Origin: Massilibacteroides sp.
GTDB lineage: Bacteria > Bacteroidota > Bacteroidia > Bacteroidales > Tannerellaceae
Assembly (NCBI RefSeq): GCF_028705895.1
Contig: NZ_JAQWCQ010000029.1
Location: 1 to 44,730, forward strand
DNA length: 44,730 nucleotides
Direction of reading: 5' to 3'
In this document: positions 24,320 to 32,905 of the stretch, one piece after another
Layout of the letters: every line of letters begins with the position of its first letter
Numbering within the stretch: the stretch's first letter is position 1
Notes under the pieces: model-generated
Told to the model about the DNA's origin: nothing
Seen by the model: only the letters and a program-made list of their open reading frames with translations
Databases searched by the model: none
Position numbers and translations under genes: made by a program

Positions 24320-24511
24320 TTATGAAGAAATCAAATGTAAAAATAATATCAATGTAATTCCCCACCCTAACAATGCGAGAATCATCCATGTTAATTCGTT
24401 TCTTTCGTTATCCATTGTAGGCAATTTGATTGTCAGTAATATAGCGCATATATAACCTATTACAAGGTCAATCCCAAATAAAATCATTAAAATAATGTAG
24501 TTCGTTTCCAT
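24320..24511 (-). CDS. Small two-span membrane protein
   Basis: Encodes 63 residues with membrane segments at about 5-27 and 42-61 joined by a polar loop (TMDNERNEL). It lies between terminase and portal genes in a terminator-bounded group. A role in host-membrane modification is possible; no family known to me. Confidence 0.5.
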   Translation of the reverse strand: METNYIILMILFGIDLVIGYICAILLTIKLPTMDNERNELTWMILALLGWGITLILFLHLISS

Positions 24512-24522
24512 GTCTCTTTTGT

Positions 24523-24738
24523 TTAGTCGTTTGATAATGTGATTGAGCCTGTGAAGGGATTAAACAGATCTTCGTGAAAATCCACTCGATATTCTCCAAT
24601 ACGCCAGTATACGTTATTTGTTTTTAGCACCGTTCCGGCATTTTTGGTTGCAAATAATACCCATAATATCCCGTCATAAATTCCTATATATGGATATTCG
24701 CGTCTTATGGATTCAGATTCTTTAATTTCTATTTTCAT
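24523..24738 (-). CDS. Small hypothetical protein
   Basis: Encodes 71 residues, beta-rich with many Y, W and I. It has its own GTATTG-type promoter 23 nt upstream. No recognised family. Confidence 0.45.
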   Translation of the reverse strand: MKIEIKESESIRREYPYIGIYDGILWVLFATKNAGTVLKTNNVYWRIGEYRVDFHEDLFNPFTGSITLSND

Positions 24739-24760
24739 GTTATTTAATTTAAAGTTTCAA

Positions 24761-24784
24761 CAAATATACAACTTATTTCAATAC
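24761..24784 (-). promoter_or_regulatory. GTATTG-N10-TAnnTTTG promoter
   Basis: Minus strand: GTATTG (24784-24779), ten bases, TATATTTG (24768-24761). The same arrangement occurs at 24151, 33303 and 44060. It serves the two small genes before the head transcript. Confidence 0.6.
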
Positions 24785-24797
24785 AAAAAACATGTTA

Positions 24798-25028
24798 TTA
24801 AACATATCCGGATGCGTTCGGTTTCGGTTCGTCTGTTTCTTGCTGAATATCTGTTATTTCCTTATATCCTTCGCTTACAAGTTCACCGATAACCTCTAAA
24901 TATGGGAATAAATTTCTGCAAATCTCTTCGGCTTGCTCAAATGATTCGGCTGTAATTGTCGTACCGCCCCAGCGTTTCAGTTCGCCGTCTGTTGTGTCAA
25001 TTGCTTTAAAATGGGTTACGAATAACAT
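24798..25028 (-). CDS. Small hypothetical protein after terminase
   Basis: Encodes 76 residues. Pattern FVTHFKAIDTTDGELKRWGG and SFEQAEEICRNLFPYLEVIGEL suggests a ferredoxin-like small domain, with an acidic Q/P/N tail. It follows the large terminase by nine bases. Confidence 0.5.
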   Translation of the reverse strand: MLFVTHFKAIDTTDGELKRWGGTTITAESFEQAEEICRNLFPYLEVIGELVSEGYKEITDIQQETDEPKPNASGYV

Positions 25029-25037
25029 AGTTTTATT

Positions 25038-26333
25038 TTAGCCTGCAAAATTATTTCCTTTAACTTCAAAATACATTCTCATTAACAGCATGTCCAAATA
25101 GTCCGGTGACCGGTTAATGGTTTTTTTCATTAAATCTTTTGAGATTAGTTTCTTTTTTTGGATATCGTTATAAGTATTATCCCGTTTCAAACAGGATGAA
25201 ACTTCTTGAATTATCTTTTCTTTTTGCGCTTCGGTGCAAATGATTTTTATTTCTCTTTTATTTATTTTCTCAGCCAACAAGAAACCACATTCATCTTTTA
25301 AATGGTCGTACTCTTTCTTGTTACGGGGTGAAGCCCCGCCGTGAAATGTCTTAATGTTTTTTATATAACTTTCTAAATAAGCCCCTAACCCGTCAGAATC
25401 GGCAACTATGTTTGAATTACCTACACCATTTCTCATCTTCATCTCGTTTAAGAGCGTTTCAATCTCTTTGCCGGTACTTTTTGCCATGTCGATTTCAATC
25501 GTACATATAAACCCGTCCCAAAAGCCTGCAATGAACTTATCCCTGCCTTGCATGGCTAAATCCGCACTGATGTATCTTTGACCTGGCTTTGCATGGTCAT
25601 TTGTAAACATGTCTATTATCGCATCGTACTCGCATAATTTTGCCGGATCATCGTCATAATTAAAGTTCCCAAATAAAAGCCGCTGTTTTGTTGTTTCATC
25701 CGAAATAGAAAGAAGGTTACGTACATAATCATCGGGTAAAAACGGATTATCTGTATAAAGTGCCGGGATGAATCTTGTATCTGTCGCCTCCGTACCTTGT
25801 TCAAACGGTCTGTAAAACGTATAATCTACCCATGTCTTTGAAGGGTTAAAGGTGCAAAGTATCTTTGATTTGATTTTAAATTCTTCATTCAACCAACGGC
25901 CTACCCTCGTTTTAAGAATATCAAATGCCTTAAAGTGAACCGGTGCAGCTTCCTCAATCCATCCGCAGGTGTATTCTTTTGACCCGAACCGGTCGTAGTT
26001 TGGATCCTTTTGTGGATAGAATGAAAGGTCAAGAAATTCAATTAAAGATCCATTGTTATAGATAATTTGATTATCATTATATTTCCATTCTTTAAAGTCT
26101 AATTGTTTTGCAAGTTTTCGGAATGTCTGCAAAACAGACTCCCGGGTATCTTTCAATGAATCCCGACCTATGAAGTATTTAGTCCCTGGTGCATAAAATG
26201 CCAACTGCATAAGCCAAAAGCACCCTAAATAAGTTTTACCACCACCCGCCCCGCCACCGTACCCGATGTAAGAGGTTTGTGAATCGGTCAAATACTTTAG
26301 GGCTGTTTTCTGTTTACTGGTCGGTTTCATCAA
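25038..26333 (-). CDS. terL: Terminase large subunit
   Basis: Encodes 431 residues. Walker A is YGGGAGGGKT (25-34, K33), Walker B with catalytic glutamate is GWIEEA (124-129), and the C-terminal RNase-H-like nuclease carries ADLA (D258) and ADSDGLG (D312, D314). Full-length for the Terminase_3 family, it packages DNA into the prohead by ATP hydrolysis and cuts concatemers. It overlaps the small-subunit gene by 20 nt. Confidence 0.95.
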   Translation of the reverse strand: MMKPTSKQKTALKYLTDSQTSYIGYGGGAGGGKTYLGCFWLMQLAFYAPGTKYFIGRDSLKDTRESVLQTFRKLAKQLDFKEWKYNDNQIIYNNGSLIEFLDLSFYPQKDPNYDRFGSKEYTCGWIEEAAPVHFKAFDILKTRVGRWLNEEFKIKSKILCTFNPSKTWVDYTFYRPFEQGTEATDTRFIPALYTDNPFLPDDYVRNLLSISDETTKQRLLFGNFNYDDDPAKLCEYDAIIDMFTNDHAKPGQRYISADLAMQGRDKFIAGFWDGFICTIEIDMAKSTGKEIETLLNEMKMRNGVGNSNIVADSDGLGAYLESYIKNIKTFHGGASPRNKKEYDHLKDECGFLLAEKINKREIKIICTEAQKEKIIQEVSSCLKRDNTYNDIQKKKLISKDLMKKTINRSPDYLDMLLMRMYFEVKGNNFAG

Positions 26334-26724
26334 TTTCGGAGTTATCCCTAATCTGTTTGAACGGGTCTACGTTCATATGCATATCCACTTTCGTATCCAC
26401 TTCGGTTTTATCTTTCCAATTAAAGTTGTTTTTTAGCCCAAATATTGCCATTGTAGGGTTGATTTTGTTCTTTGCCCCTAAGACATACATCCGTGTTTCA
26501 AGAATATTCTCGAATCTGTTTTTTATTGTGTTAAATACTTCGTCATCAAATTTCTCAAAAAGGTATCCGTAAAGCTGTCTGTATTGCTTTTGAATTGCCG
26601 CAACCTCACCGGCGCAAAACAATTCTTCGTTATCCATTAAAATCTGAAGTGCTTCTTCTACTAATTCAAGAGCCTTTTCTCTTGTCCATGTTTCGGCAAA
26701 CTTATTGCCTTTTGGTGCTGCCAT
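26314..26724 (-). CDS. terS: Terminase small subunit
   Basis: Encodes 136 residues. N-terminal PKGNKFAETWTREKALELVEEAL and the helical middle with LYGYLFEKF resemble Bacteroidota-phage small terminases with an N-terminal DNA-binding part; an acidic tail follows. It overlaps terL, as usual. DNA recognition is inferred from order and pattern. Confidence 0.8.
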   Translation of the reverse strand: MAAPKGNKFAETWTREKALELVEEALQILMDNEELFCAGEVAAIQKQYRQLYGYLFEKFDDEVFNTIKNRFENILETRMYVLGAKNKINPTMAIFGLKNNFNWKDKTEVDTKVDMHMNVDPFKQIRDNSEIDETDQ

Positions 26725-26734
26725 ATCTTAAAAT

Positions 26735-26983
26735 TTATATATTGCTATACATATTATTTGTATAAATCCATTCCTTAGCCGTTTCTCTCTCAATCATCAT
26801 ATACTCTGCATATTCATAAGCAGTTTTACACAACTCTTTTTTAAATAGAGTTAATTCATCTTGATTTATATTTTTACCATATTCATTTTTAGAATCAAAA
26901 AATGGAGACTTTGATATAAGTGCGTTTAATGCTTCACATGCAAATTTATCCAATAATTCTATTAATTTTTCGTTTGTTTCCAT
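26735..26983 (-). CDS. Small hypothetical protein before the terminase
   Basis: Encodes 82 residues, helical and acidic (ELLDKFACEALNALISK). No recognised family. It separates the sugar-modification island from terminase. Confidence 0.45.
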   Translation of the reverse strand: METNEKLIELLDKFACEALNALISKSPFFDSKNEYGKNINQDELTLFKKELCKTAYEYAEYMMIERETAKEWIYTNNMYSNI

Positions 26984-26986
26984 ATC

Positions 26987-27754
26987 CTATAATTTAAATG
27001 CTTTTGTCATAATATTGTTATCTATTAACCTTAACTTTTCAGATTTCAAAGCCTGAATATCTTCAATCGTGTTTATGTTTCTACCTGTCTTAATATCCAC
27101 AATATACGGGAAATCACCTGAGTTTATTACTTTCTGATTATATCCGTTTTTTACCAGCTTGTTACCAGAGTTCATATCTAATCCTCGCATCCTGTCATTA
27201 TCATAAAAAAAACCTTCATTTTCAATTATTTCTTCTAATGCCGTTTTGTGAATCATCCGCCCGGCTCCTATAGGGTGCTGGACTAATATCTCTTCTTTGT
27301 TTTGTTTCACCCGTGTTAATAAATCAGGCTCAAAGTGATAGAGTTCATCGTTTAACGAATCATGAATCAAATATGAGTTAATCCCGAAGGTATAATATCC
27401 AGAATCAATGTAAGGTTCGTATAAATCCATGATGTTAGGATGAATTAAATCATCACTACCCAAATTCATTAGATAATCAAATTCGTAGTTCATTGCCTCT
27501 GTAATTCCTTTGTTCATTTTTAGCCCTAAGAAGTCATTTTTCTCAAATACCGTATGAGAATAGAAATCAACTTCACTTATCAATTTTCCGATACTTTCAA
27601 GTTCCGGGTCTTCTTTACTGAGTACAAATATAACATTAAAATCGTAATCTATTCTTTGATAAATAAAATTATCGAGTTGTTTCATTACTTTTGCAAATAC
27701 CTTTGAACGTCCGAATACCGGTATCATTATTACTATTTTAGTCAGTTGTTTCAT
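26987..27754 (-). CDS. GT-A fold glycosyltransferase
   Basis: Encodes 255 residues. IVIMIPVFGRSKVFAKVMKQL is a GT2 N-terminal Rossmann-like start and LMNLGSDDLIHP carries the metal-binding SDD. The C-terminal half includes GAGRMIHKTALEEI. It probably adds a sugar to a phage product. Four-base overlap with the next gene upstream. Confidence 0.75.
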   Translation of the reverse strand: MKQLTKIVIMIPVFGRSKVFAKVMKQLDNFIYQRIDYDFNVIFVLSKEDPELESIGKLISEVDFYSHTVFEKNDFLGLKMNKGITEAMNYEFDYLMNLGSDDLIHPNIMDLYEPYIDSGYYTFGINSYLIHDSLNDELYHFEPDLLTRVKQNKEEILVQHPIGAGRMIHKTALEEIIENEGFFYDNDRMRGLDMNSGNKLVKNGYNQKVINSGDFPYIVDIKTGRNINTIEDIQALKSEKLRLIDNNIMTKAFKL

Positions 27755-27942
27755 TTTTTAGTTTTATTATAACAGTCTAAAATTGCATCAACAGGCGTAT
27801 TCCCAACTCCCCAAACTCCATTATGTCCATAATCTAAATCTAACGGAACATTGCAAGCCCCGTATCTTTCTTTATTAGTATCAAAACGGATAACAGAATA
27901 ACCTTTGAATAATATCAGATATATTGCTTTAATTATTTTCAT
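27751..27942 (-). CDS. Small protein in the sugar island
   Basis: Encodes 63 residues: a hydrophobic N-terminal 14 residues, then a compact G/N-rich part (DYGHNGVWGVGNTPVDAIL). It is coupled by overlaps to genes on both sides. No known family. Confidence 0.45.
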   Translation of the reverse strand: MKIIKAIYLILFKGYSVIRFDTNKERYGACNVPLDLDYGHNGVWGVGNTPVDAILDCYNKTKK

Positions 27943-28532
27943 TTCCTTTTGAATATGTAAAAATCAGAAATCGAAGTATTGATAGGGTCTTTTGGATTAT
28001 ACGGATATTTGTTGTCTATTTTTTGCATCAATTCAAACTCTTTAGGAACGTATGTCAAAAACTCCCTATCTTTTACATGTACGTTTGAAGTTTCCAATTT
28101 ATCCCCGTTTGATGAGTAAATTATGACATATTTCGATGCTATTGCAAAAAGATTGTTAATGTATGTTTCAAATTCTTTTTGGTTGGTTAAGTGAAAGATT
28201 ACATCCAATGAAATAGTCAATTCAAACTTATGCCGAACATTTGCCAAACTGTTTAAAAAATGCCATTTTCTACTCCTAAATTTAGGATTCGAATTGTGGG
28301 CTAATATCATTTTTTCGCTTATGTCGTACCCAGTGTAATTCTCAAAGTTGAATAATCCTATTTGATTTCCATCCCCACAGCCATAATCAAATACTGATTT
28401 AATCTCTTTTTCTTTCACAAAATTATTGATTATTTCAGCTTTGTATTCGGCTAAAATTCCATAAGAGCCCGCTCCGGAAGTGCCGCCTTTTAAATATCTA
28501 TCCTTCCAATATTGATTACTGTCAAATACCAT
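27939..28532 (-). CDS. Class I SAM-dependent methyltransferase
   Basis: Encodes 197 residues. SVFDYGCGDGNQIGLF is motif I, TGYDISEKMI the acidic loop after strand 2, and LTISLDVIFHL motif IV region. The N-terminal SNQYWKDRYLKGG is common for sugar or small-molecule methyltransferases. Between glycosyltransferases, it may methylate a transferred sugar. Confidence 0.8.
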   Translation of the reverse strand: MVFDSNQYWKDRYLKGGTSGAGSYGILAEYKAEIINNFVKEKEIKSVFDYGCGDGNQIGLFNFENYTGYDISEKMILAHNSNPKFRSRKWHFLNSLANVRHKFELTISLDVIFHLTNQKEFETYINNLFAIASKYVIIYSSNGDKLETSNVHVKDREFLTYVPKEFELMQKIDNKYPYNPKDPINTSISDFYIFKRK

Positions 28533-30408
28533 ATAATGCGAATTTATTGATTTTACTTAATACTTTTTTATGATTCTCATGAAGGTTTGTTCTTTGCTCA
28601 AATAGTGTATCGGATTCGGGAGGCAAAATGTAAGTCAGTTCGTTTGCTTCATGCTTTCTACAAATGCACGGGATTTTATTTTTCTGTAAATAATAAGCCA
28701 TCCAAAGATCCGCCATTCCATGATATTCAAACATATTCACCGAAATAGTGAACTTTGAATTATCAAATGCCATTACACCGGTGCCGGGATTATTAACCCA
28801 AACATCCTCTTTGACTTCTTTTAAACAATGATAATTAGAAATACAGTCATTAAAAGCGGTCGGTTTCTCATTCATTACTTTTCCGTGCAAAGAAACAAAT
28901 ATTTCGTTATCGTATTTTTGTAAAGTTTCTAAATGTCGGATAAAATATTCTTTCGGATAAATCAAATCATCATCTATGGTAAAATAATACTCATTCTTGT
29001 TTTCCATTGCCCAAAAGAACTTACCCGAGTCTTTTAAGTCTTTTCCGAATTTATAAATAACTTTATCTTTGGGCAGACCTTCTGGAATTGACTTGTATTC
29101 GTTCATATAAACCCGAATCACATCTATAAGGCTTATCTTTGACAGATTCTCTAAAACTGTTTTGAGTTGTTCTAACCGTGCCGGATAGGTGGCTAAATTT
29201 ACAGAAATACTCTTATCTTTTATGTCATTTCTTCTGCCCATATTTCCCTTTTGTGTTTGGGTTAAAATTTCATCTTTGAAAATAGGTTCGTACTTTTTTG
29301 AAAGTGACTTTATAAAATCATAATCCCCCCCCCTTTGAGGTTTCCATTCTTGAAATTGCGAACTATGAAAAATAACACCTATTCCCGAAATGTCATTTAA
29401 AACGATTTTACCAAAATTCTTATTATTTGGAATGATTCTATTTCCTATATCTACCCTGAAAAGATAAAACTTTGATTTATCTTTCTCAAATTCCGGATTA
29501 ATACATAATTCATCATCATCATCAAGAAACATACACCACCCGTCTATGTATGGCATAACCACGTTGAAATAATAGTTGTAAATAAACGGAGGCCGTTCGA
29601 TCGGTATATTTTTGCAAAGGTTTGAAATTACTTCTTTATTTACTTCATAAACGACATAATCCATACCATCGCATGTTTCATCTATATAATCATTTTGACA
29701 GTCTGAAATGATATGCAATTTTACATTTATACCCGTTATTTTAATAGAATCAATACATTTAGAAAAATATACCGGCCGGCAGGAGGTTCTGATTATGATA
29801 TTCATTTCTTTTCTTCTTGTGATATTATCGTATGTTACTATGTCATTGCCTCCGATTTGATTTCTGAAATAGTTAGCATCTGAGTCAATTGTTTCTGATT
29901 TATCTGTCAATATCTTTGCCCCTCTTATTATGCCTCTTTTTTTTGCACAATCAAAAAGTATTTTATCACCGTACCAAATTTTAAGATTATCCGGTAAATA
30001 TTGATACTTTCGAATGTACATAAAAGTCCCGTATGAATTATTCGGAAATTGCCCCTGTACTTCTGTTATTCGTAAATTTTGGTCTTTTCTAAGGCTCATC
30101 CCGATAATGTCAAAATCAGATTTTTCAATCAGTTCGCAAATTTCATCAAAGTTAAGTATCAATAAATCATCATTTACAAGCAGTATCTCATTTTCACATT
30201 CAGAAGCGCCTAAATTCCATGCCGGATTCACATATATATTCCTAAAATTGCCTAATTCTTTTACTTTTTGGTACTTTTCTAAACTTTCAGGTTGTTCTGC
30301 ATTATTTATGATTATTATCTCGCCAACGTGTTCGCTTTGTTCGTAAATAGGAAGCATTGAGAACAGTTTTTCGCTTTTGTACATCGTTGGGATAATAACA
30401 CTAAACAT
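28522..30408 (-). CDS. Three-domain glycosyltransferase fusion
   Basis: Encodes 628 residues with three GT-A-like units in a row: residues 1-195 (VIIPTMYKSEKLF, LVNDDLLI), about 200-400 (MNIIIRTSCRPVYF, CMFLDDDDELC) and about 405-628 (VNLATYPARLEQL, YYFTIDDDLIYP). Each has an N-terminal start strand and a D-rich metal motif. Such multi-domain enzymes can build a short sugar chain. The acceptor is unknown; capsid, tail or a modified base are candidates. Confidence 0.8.
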   Translation of the reverse strand: MFSVIIPTMYKSEKLFSMLPIYEQSEHVGEIIIINNAEQPESLEKYQKVKELGNFRNIYVNPAWNLGASECENEILLVNDDLLILNFDEICELIEKSDFDIIGMSLRKDQNLRITEVQGQFPNNSYGTFMYIRKYQYLPDNLKIWYGDKILFDCAKKRGIIRGAKILTDKSETIDSDANYFRNQIGGNDIVTYDNITRRKEMNIIIRTSCRPVYFSKCIDSIKITGINVKLHIISDCQNDYIDETCDGMDYVVYEVNKEVISNLCKNIPIERPPFIYNYYFNVVMPYIDGWCMFLDDDDELCINPEFEKDKSKFYLFRVDIGNRIIPNNKNFGKIVLNDISGIGVIFHSSQFQEWKPQRGGDYDFIKSLSKKYEPIFKDEILTQTQKGNMGRRNDIKDKSISVNLATYPARLEQLKTVLENLSKISLIDVIRVYMNEYKSIPEGLPKDKVIYKFGKDLKDSGKFFWAMENKNEYYFTIDDDLIYPKEYFIRHLETLQKYDNEIFVSLHGKVMNEKPTAFNDCISNYHCLKEVKEDVWVNNPGTGVMAFDNSKFTISVNMFEYHGMADLWMAYYLQKNKIPCICRKHEANELTYILPPESDTLFEQRTNLHENHKKVLSKINKFALYGI

Positions 30409-30411
30409 ATC

Positions 30412-30462
30412 TTATATTAAATCTCCGGCCTCTTCAATCAAGCCTTTGAAGTTGTTATTCAT
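30412..30462 (-). CDS. Possible 16-residue peptide
   Basis: A tiny frame that overlaps the stop of the preceding small gene and ends just before the glycosyltransferase start (30408). It may only couple translation across the gap. Support is weak. Confidence 0.2.
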   Translation of the reverse strand: MNNNFKGLIEEAGDLI

Positions 30463-30607
30463 AGTTTTCTGTTTCGCTGAATTTCAAAAAGTTATTGCAC
30501 TCCGTAACCTTATCCACCAATTTCAGATATTCCGGATAATTGCATTTATAAACCTTGTTACAAATTTCATCACCATACTCACAATATTTACAGATGCTGT
30601 CATTCAT
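30455..30607 (-). CDS. Small cysteine-rich protein
   Basis: Encodes 50 residues beginning NDSICKYCEYGDEICNKVYK followed by C23: a C-x2-C-x6-C-x5-C pattern (C6, C9, C16, C22 by count) that could bind zinc. Start overlaps the upstream stop as ATGA, part of a chain of coupled small genes. Confidence 0.5.
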   Translation of the reverse strand: MNDSICKYCEYGDEICNKVYKCNYPEYLKLVDKVTECNNFLKFSETENYE

Positions 30608-30711
30608 TGGAATAAGTCTAAAATATCATTGTCTGCAAAAATGTAGTCTTCGCGGACTGATTTTTGCGGTTCCATGTAGGCATATTCGTCATTAGTAGGC
30701 TCAGGGCTCAT
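30604..30711 (-). CDS. Small acidic protein
   Basis: Encodes 35 residues, acidic, with an amphipathic end (DNDILDLFQ). Both its start and stop make four-base ATGA overlaps with neighbours, which supports translation. Confidence 0.45.
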   Translation of the reverse strand: MSPEPTNDEYAYMEPQKSVREDYIFADNDILDLFQ

Positions 30712-30893
30712 TTTATCCGTTCAAGTTCGTTAACAATAAGCATTATCAATTCGTTTCGGTCACACGTTGCGCATTTTGTCCGCTGTTCTTTCAATACCTT
30801 TAATGTCGCCTCAAGTTCTTTGATTCTTTCTTCAATCGACAACTTCCGCCCATTCTTGAGCTTTTCGATTATCTCTTTCGTATCTTGTGCCAT
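30708..30893 (-). CDS. Small coiled-coil protein with CxxC
   Basis: Encodes 61 residues: a charged coiled coil (residues 5-38), then TKCATCDRNELIM with a CxxC pair. First gene after the promoter at 30924. Confidence 0.5.
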   Translation of the reverse strand: MAQDTKEIIEKLKNGRKLSIEERIKELEATLKVLKEQRTKCATCDRNELIMLIVNELERIK

Positions 30894-30923
30894 ATTCAGA
30901 AACTAAAATTAAAATCAGTATTG

Positions 30924-30955
30924 CAAAGATAATTGAAATAATTAAATAAAACAAC
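30924..30955 (-). promoter_or_regulatory. Promoter of the small-gene / sugar island
   Basis: Minus strand: GTTG (30955-30952), 20 bases, TATCTTTG (30931-30924). The upstream part AGTTGTTTTAT shares 11 nt with the operator-like element at 12760 and 24175, suggesting common late control. Confidence 0.55.
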
Positions 30956-30971
30956 TGTTTTAAGATATTTT

Positions 30972-31616
30972 TCATTTATTAATATTGCTTTTATAATTAC
31001 CTATTTTAATAGGCTTATCAATTGCATCTTCAACAGAATACCCCCTTTTAATTCTTTTTAAAATAGCAGCATAATGTTCTTTTAATCCTAACTCAATTAA
31101 CAGTAATGAAAAACTTATATATCTATTTTTATATGTTACATAAAATGTATTTCTGCTGTTATTTCTATTTTCCAAAGCTGTTACAAATCTGCAATTATCA
31201 CGGCTATAACCTTTGTAATTATCAATTCTATCTAATTGTAAATTATCTTTATATCCATTTTCTAATGCCCATTTTTTAAACTTTCTATAATCTTGAAATT
31301 CATCAGATACATCAATACCACGCTTAAAATAAATATGTGAAGCAAAGTAATTTTCTTTACATCTTGTCATCATAGCGTGCCATGATTTATATAATCGTGT
31401 ATGTGATTCATTATCCCTTATTTTATAAGAACAACCACAACTAATTATTCTACCGCGTATTAAATGCGGAAGTAATACTTTTACTTCTTTTCCACATTCA
31501 CATTTACATAAAACTCTTCTAATTTTTTGACCAGATGGTATTTGCAATCTTTCAATTTCTTGAATTATAGTTAACCTGCCAAATACATCCCCGTTGTTTA
31601 CTATTATTTTGTTCAT
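30972..31616 (-). CDS. HNH-type (homing-like) endonuclease
   Basis: Encodes 214 residues. An N-terminal zinc-ribbon-like part (CKCECGKEV, SCGCS) precedes the signature LYKSWHAMMTRC, FRKFKKWALENGY-like region, LDRIDNYKGYSRDNCRFVT of phage HNH/AP2-type nucleases. Such genes are often selfish insertions. Its base composition is more AT-rich than the neighbours, in line with acquisition. Confidence 0.7.
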   Translation of the reverse strand: MNKIIVNNGDVFGRLTIIQEIERLQIPSGQKIRRVLCKCECGKEVKVLLPHLIRGRIISCGCSYKIRDNESHTRLYKSWHAMMTRCKENYFASHIYFKRGIDVSDEFQDYRKFKKWALENGYKDNLQLDRIDNYKGYSRDNCRFVTALENRNNSRNTFYVTYKNRYISFSLLLIELGLKEHYAAILKRIKRGYSVEDAIDKPIKIGNYKSNINK

Positions 31617-31647
31617 ATTACAATATTTTCTTGCAATATTAACATTA

Positions 31648-31896
31648 TTAATTCAATTTACCAAATTTATTTTCGTTTATTTTTTTTAATCCTTCATTAA
31701 ATTCACGTGAATCATGCGCTTTATTATGACAATCCCGGCATAAACAAATAAGATTCTCAATATTATCTTTGCCTCCGTGACTTTTGAAAATTATATGGTG
31801 AATATCAATACCGACAGCCCCGCAATATTCACATAATATTTTATCCTGAATACAGTAATTGAAATGCTTTAGATAATTAGATATGTGTTTCTTCAT
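31648..31896 (-). CDS. HNH endonuclease
   Basis: Encodes 82 residues. CEYCG, DIHHIIFKSHGGKDNIENL and CRDCHNKAH give the two CxxC zinc pairs and the HH...N...H nuclease core. Compact like stand-alone phage HNH proteins near replication or packaging genes, which may cut during packaging or recombination. It overlaps the next gene upstream by 20 nt. Confidence 0.85.
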   Translation of the reverse strand: MKKHISNYLKHFNYCIQDKILCEYCGAVGIDIHHIIFKSHGGKDNIENLICLCRDCHNKAHDSREFNEGLKKINENKFGKLN

Positions 31897-32101
31897 TTAC
31901 CGGCTCTTTATATTTTTCATCTATCCATGTTTGAAGTTCATTGCATTCGGTTTGCTTATGCCTGTTTACACAAACAACTTTCCATCCGTTATACGCTTCT
32001 TTGTGAAATTCGGCATCGGTTTCGGTTAGTCCTAATTCGAGAGCTTTTCGGCTCATTGTGTGTTGGAAATGTTCCATATCAAAAAGGCAAATCTCGTACA
32101 T
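31877..32101 (-). CDS. Small hypothetical protein
   Basis: Encodes 74 residues from ATG 32101 (a longer start at 32113 is possible). Mixed composition with HMQHT-like early helices and an acidic end. It overlaps both neighbours. No known family. Confidence 0.45.
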   Translation of the reverse strand: MYEICLFDMEHFQHTMSRKALELGLTETDAEFHKEAYNGWKVVCVNRHKQTECNELQTWIDEKYKEPVNEETHI

Positions 32102-32336
32102 CCTCAAATTCATTCTTTGCCGGTTTCTCTTTATCCGGTTTCCATGTGTTCACTTCAACAACGTGAGTCTTTCCGAATTTATCCGGCTGTTTCATTTCTT
32201 GTACCTTTAACTTAATGTACTTTTTGCCCTCGTACTCAAATATATGTTCTTTCGGAAGGGTTGAAAGACATACGTTAATTTCAATTAATTTGACGTCAAA
32301 TTTTGACGTGCCTTTGCCTACATAAATTTTATCCAT
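32079..32336 (-). CDS. SSB-tail protein, probable ssDNA-associated replication factor
   Basis: Encodes 85 residues. Opening YVGKGTSKFDVKLIEINVCL and QPDKFGKTHVVEVNTW match a small family found near replication genes in Bacteroidota phages. It ends VRDLPF after acidic residues, like the C-terminal tip by which SSB recruits partners. It has no full OB-fold signature that I can trace. Start shares a base with the upstream stop (TAATG). Confidence 0.5.
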   Translation of the reverse strand: MDKIYVGKGTSKFDVKLIEINVCLSTLPKEHIFEYEGKKYIKLKVQEMKQPDKFGKTHVVEVNTWKPDKEKPAKNEFEDVRDLPF

Positions 32337-32455
32337 TATTTTATATTTAGTTTAAAACATTTGTCTATATACTCCCAAATCTCACACATCGAAACCTTGC
32401 CTTTCTTATAGCCGTCAATCATTTCGGCTAAATAGTATTTTTGTTGTTTGCTCAT
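32336..32455 (-). CDS. 39-residue hypothetical protein
   Basis: Starts MSKQQKYYLAEMIDGYKKGK and ends with a basic tail. It overlaps the upstream gene by four bases and the downstream start by one, which makes translation likely. Looks like a small helix-turn-helix fragment, but no assignment. Confidence 0.45.
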   Translation of the reverse strand: MSKQQKYYLAEMIDGYKKGKVSMCEIWEYIDKCFKLNIK

Positions 32456-32673
32456 TTGAATAAATTAACTAAAGACCACCGCTTTGCATTCGGGAACTTA
32501 TCTTTATACATTTGTTTAACTAACTTTCTTACCGTGTCCTTAATTTGCTTATCGTTCATCCATTTTAAATATAGACTGAATCTAACCTGAATAATTATAT
32601 CGGCTTCTTCTTTCAATAAAAATTCATGTCCGTTTTTGAAATAATAAAACCACTTTTTAAATTTTGTGCTCAT
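32452..32673 (-). CDS. Small basic hypothetical protein
   Basis: Encodes 73 residues, rich in K, W and F (FKKWFYYFKNG, KWMNDKQIKDTVRKL). Could bind nucleic acid by charge. No family recognised. Confidence 0.45.
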   Translation of the reverse strand: MSTKFKKWFYYFKNGHEFLLKEEADIIIQVRFSLYLKWMNDKQIKDTVRKLVKQMYKDKFPNAKRWSLVNLFK

Positions 32674-32674
32674 T

Positions 32675-32905
32675 TCAAAATAATTTATTTTGGTTCATAT
32701 TCGATTTGTGCAATTCCAAAGCCTTCTTTATTTTTTCTGCTTGCTCTATGATTTTTTTGATATCTTTCAATTGAGATTCTACCGCCTCCGATTCTGTCAG
32801 TAATTTAACACCTGTCATTATCGGTTCGTAAGCTAATTTAAGACGTGGATAATAGATTAATCCGCCTTCGATGTTTATATATGCCGGTTGGCAGCTGAAT
32901 TTCAT
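32675..32905 (-). CDS. Small hypothetical protein with coiled coil
   Basis: Encodes 76 residues from ATG 32905 (a longer start at 32914 exists). Beta-like first 30 residues, then a coiled coil (ESQLKDIKKIIEQAEKIKKA). It is adjacent to the next gene upstream, whose stop is at 32902. Confidence 0.45.
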   Translation of the reverse strand: MKFSCQPAYINIEGGLIYYPRLKLAYEPIMTGVKLLTESEAVESQLKDIKKIIEQAEKIKKALELHKSNMNQNKLF

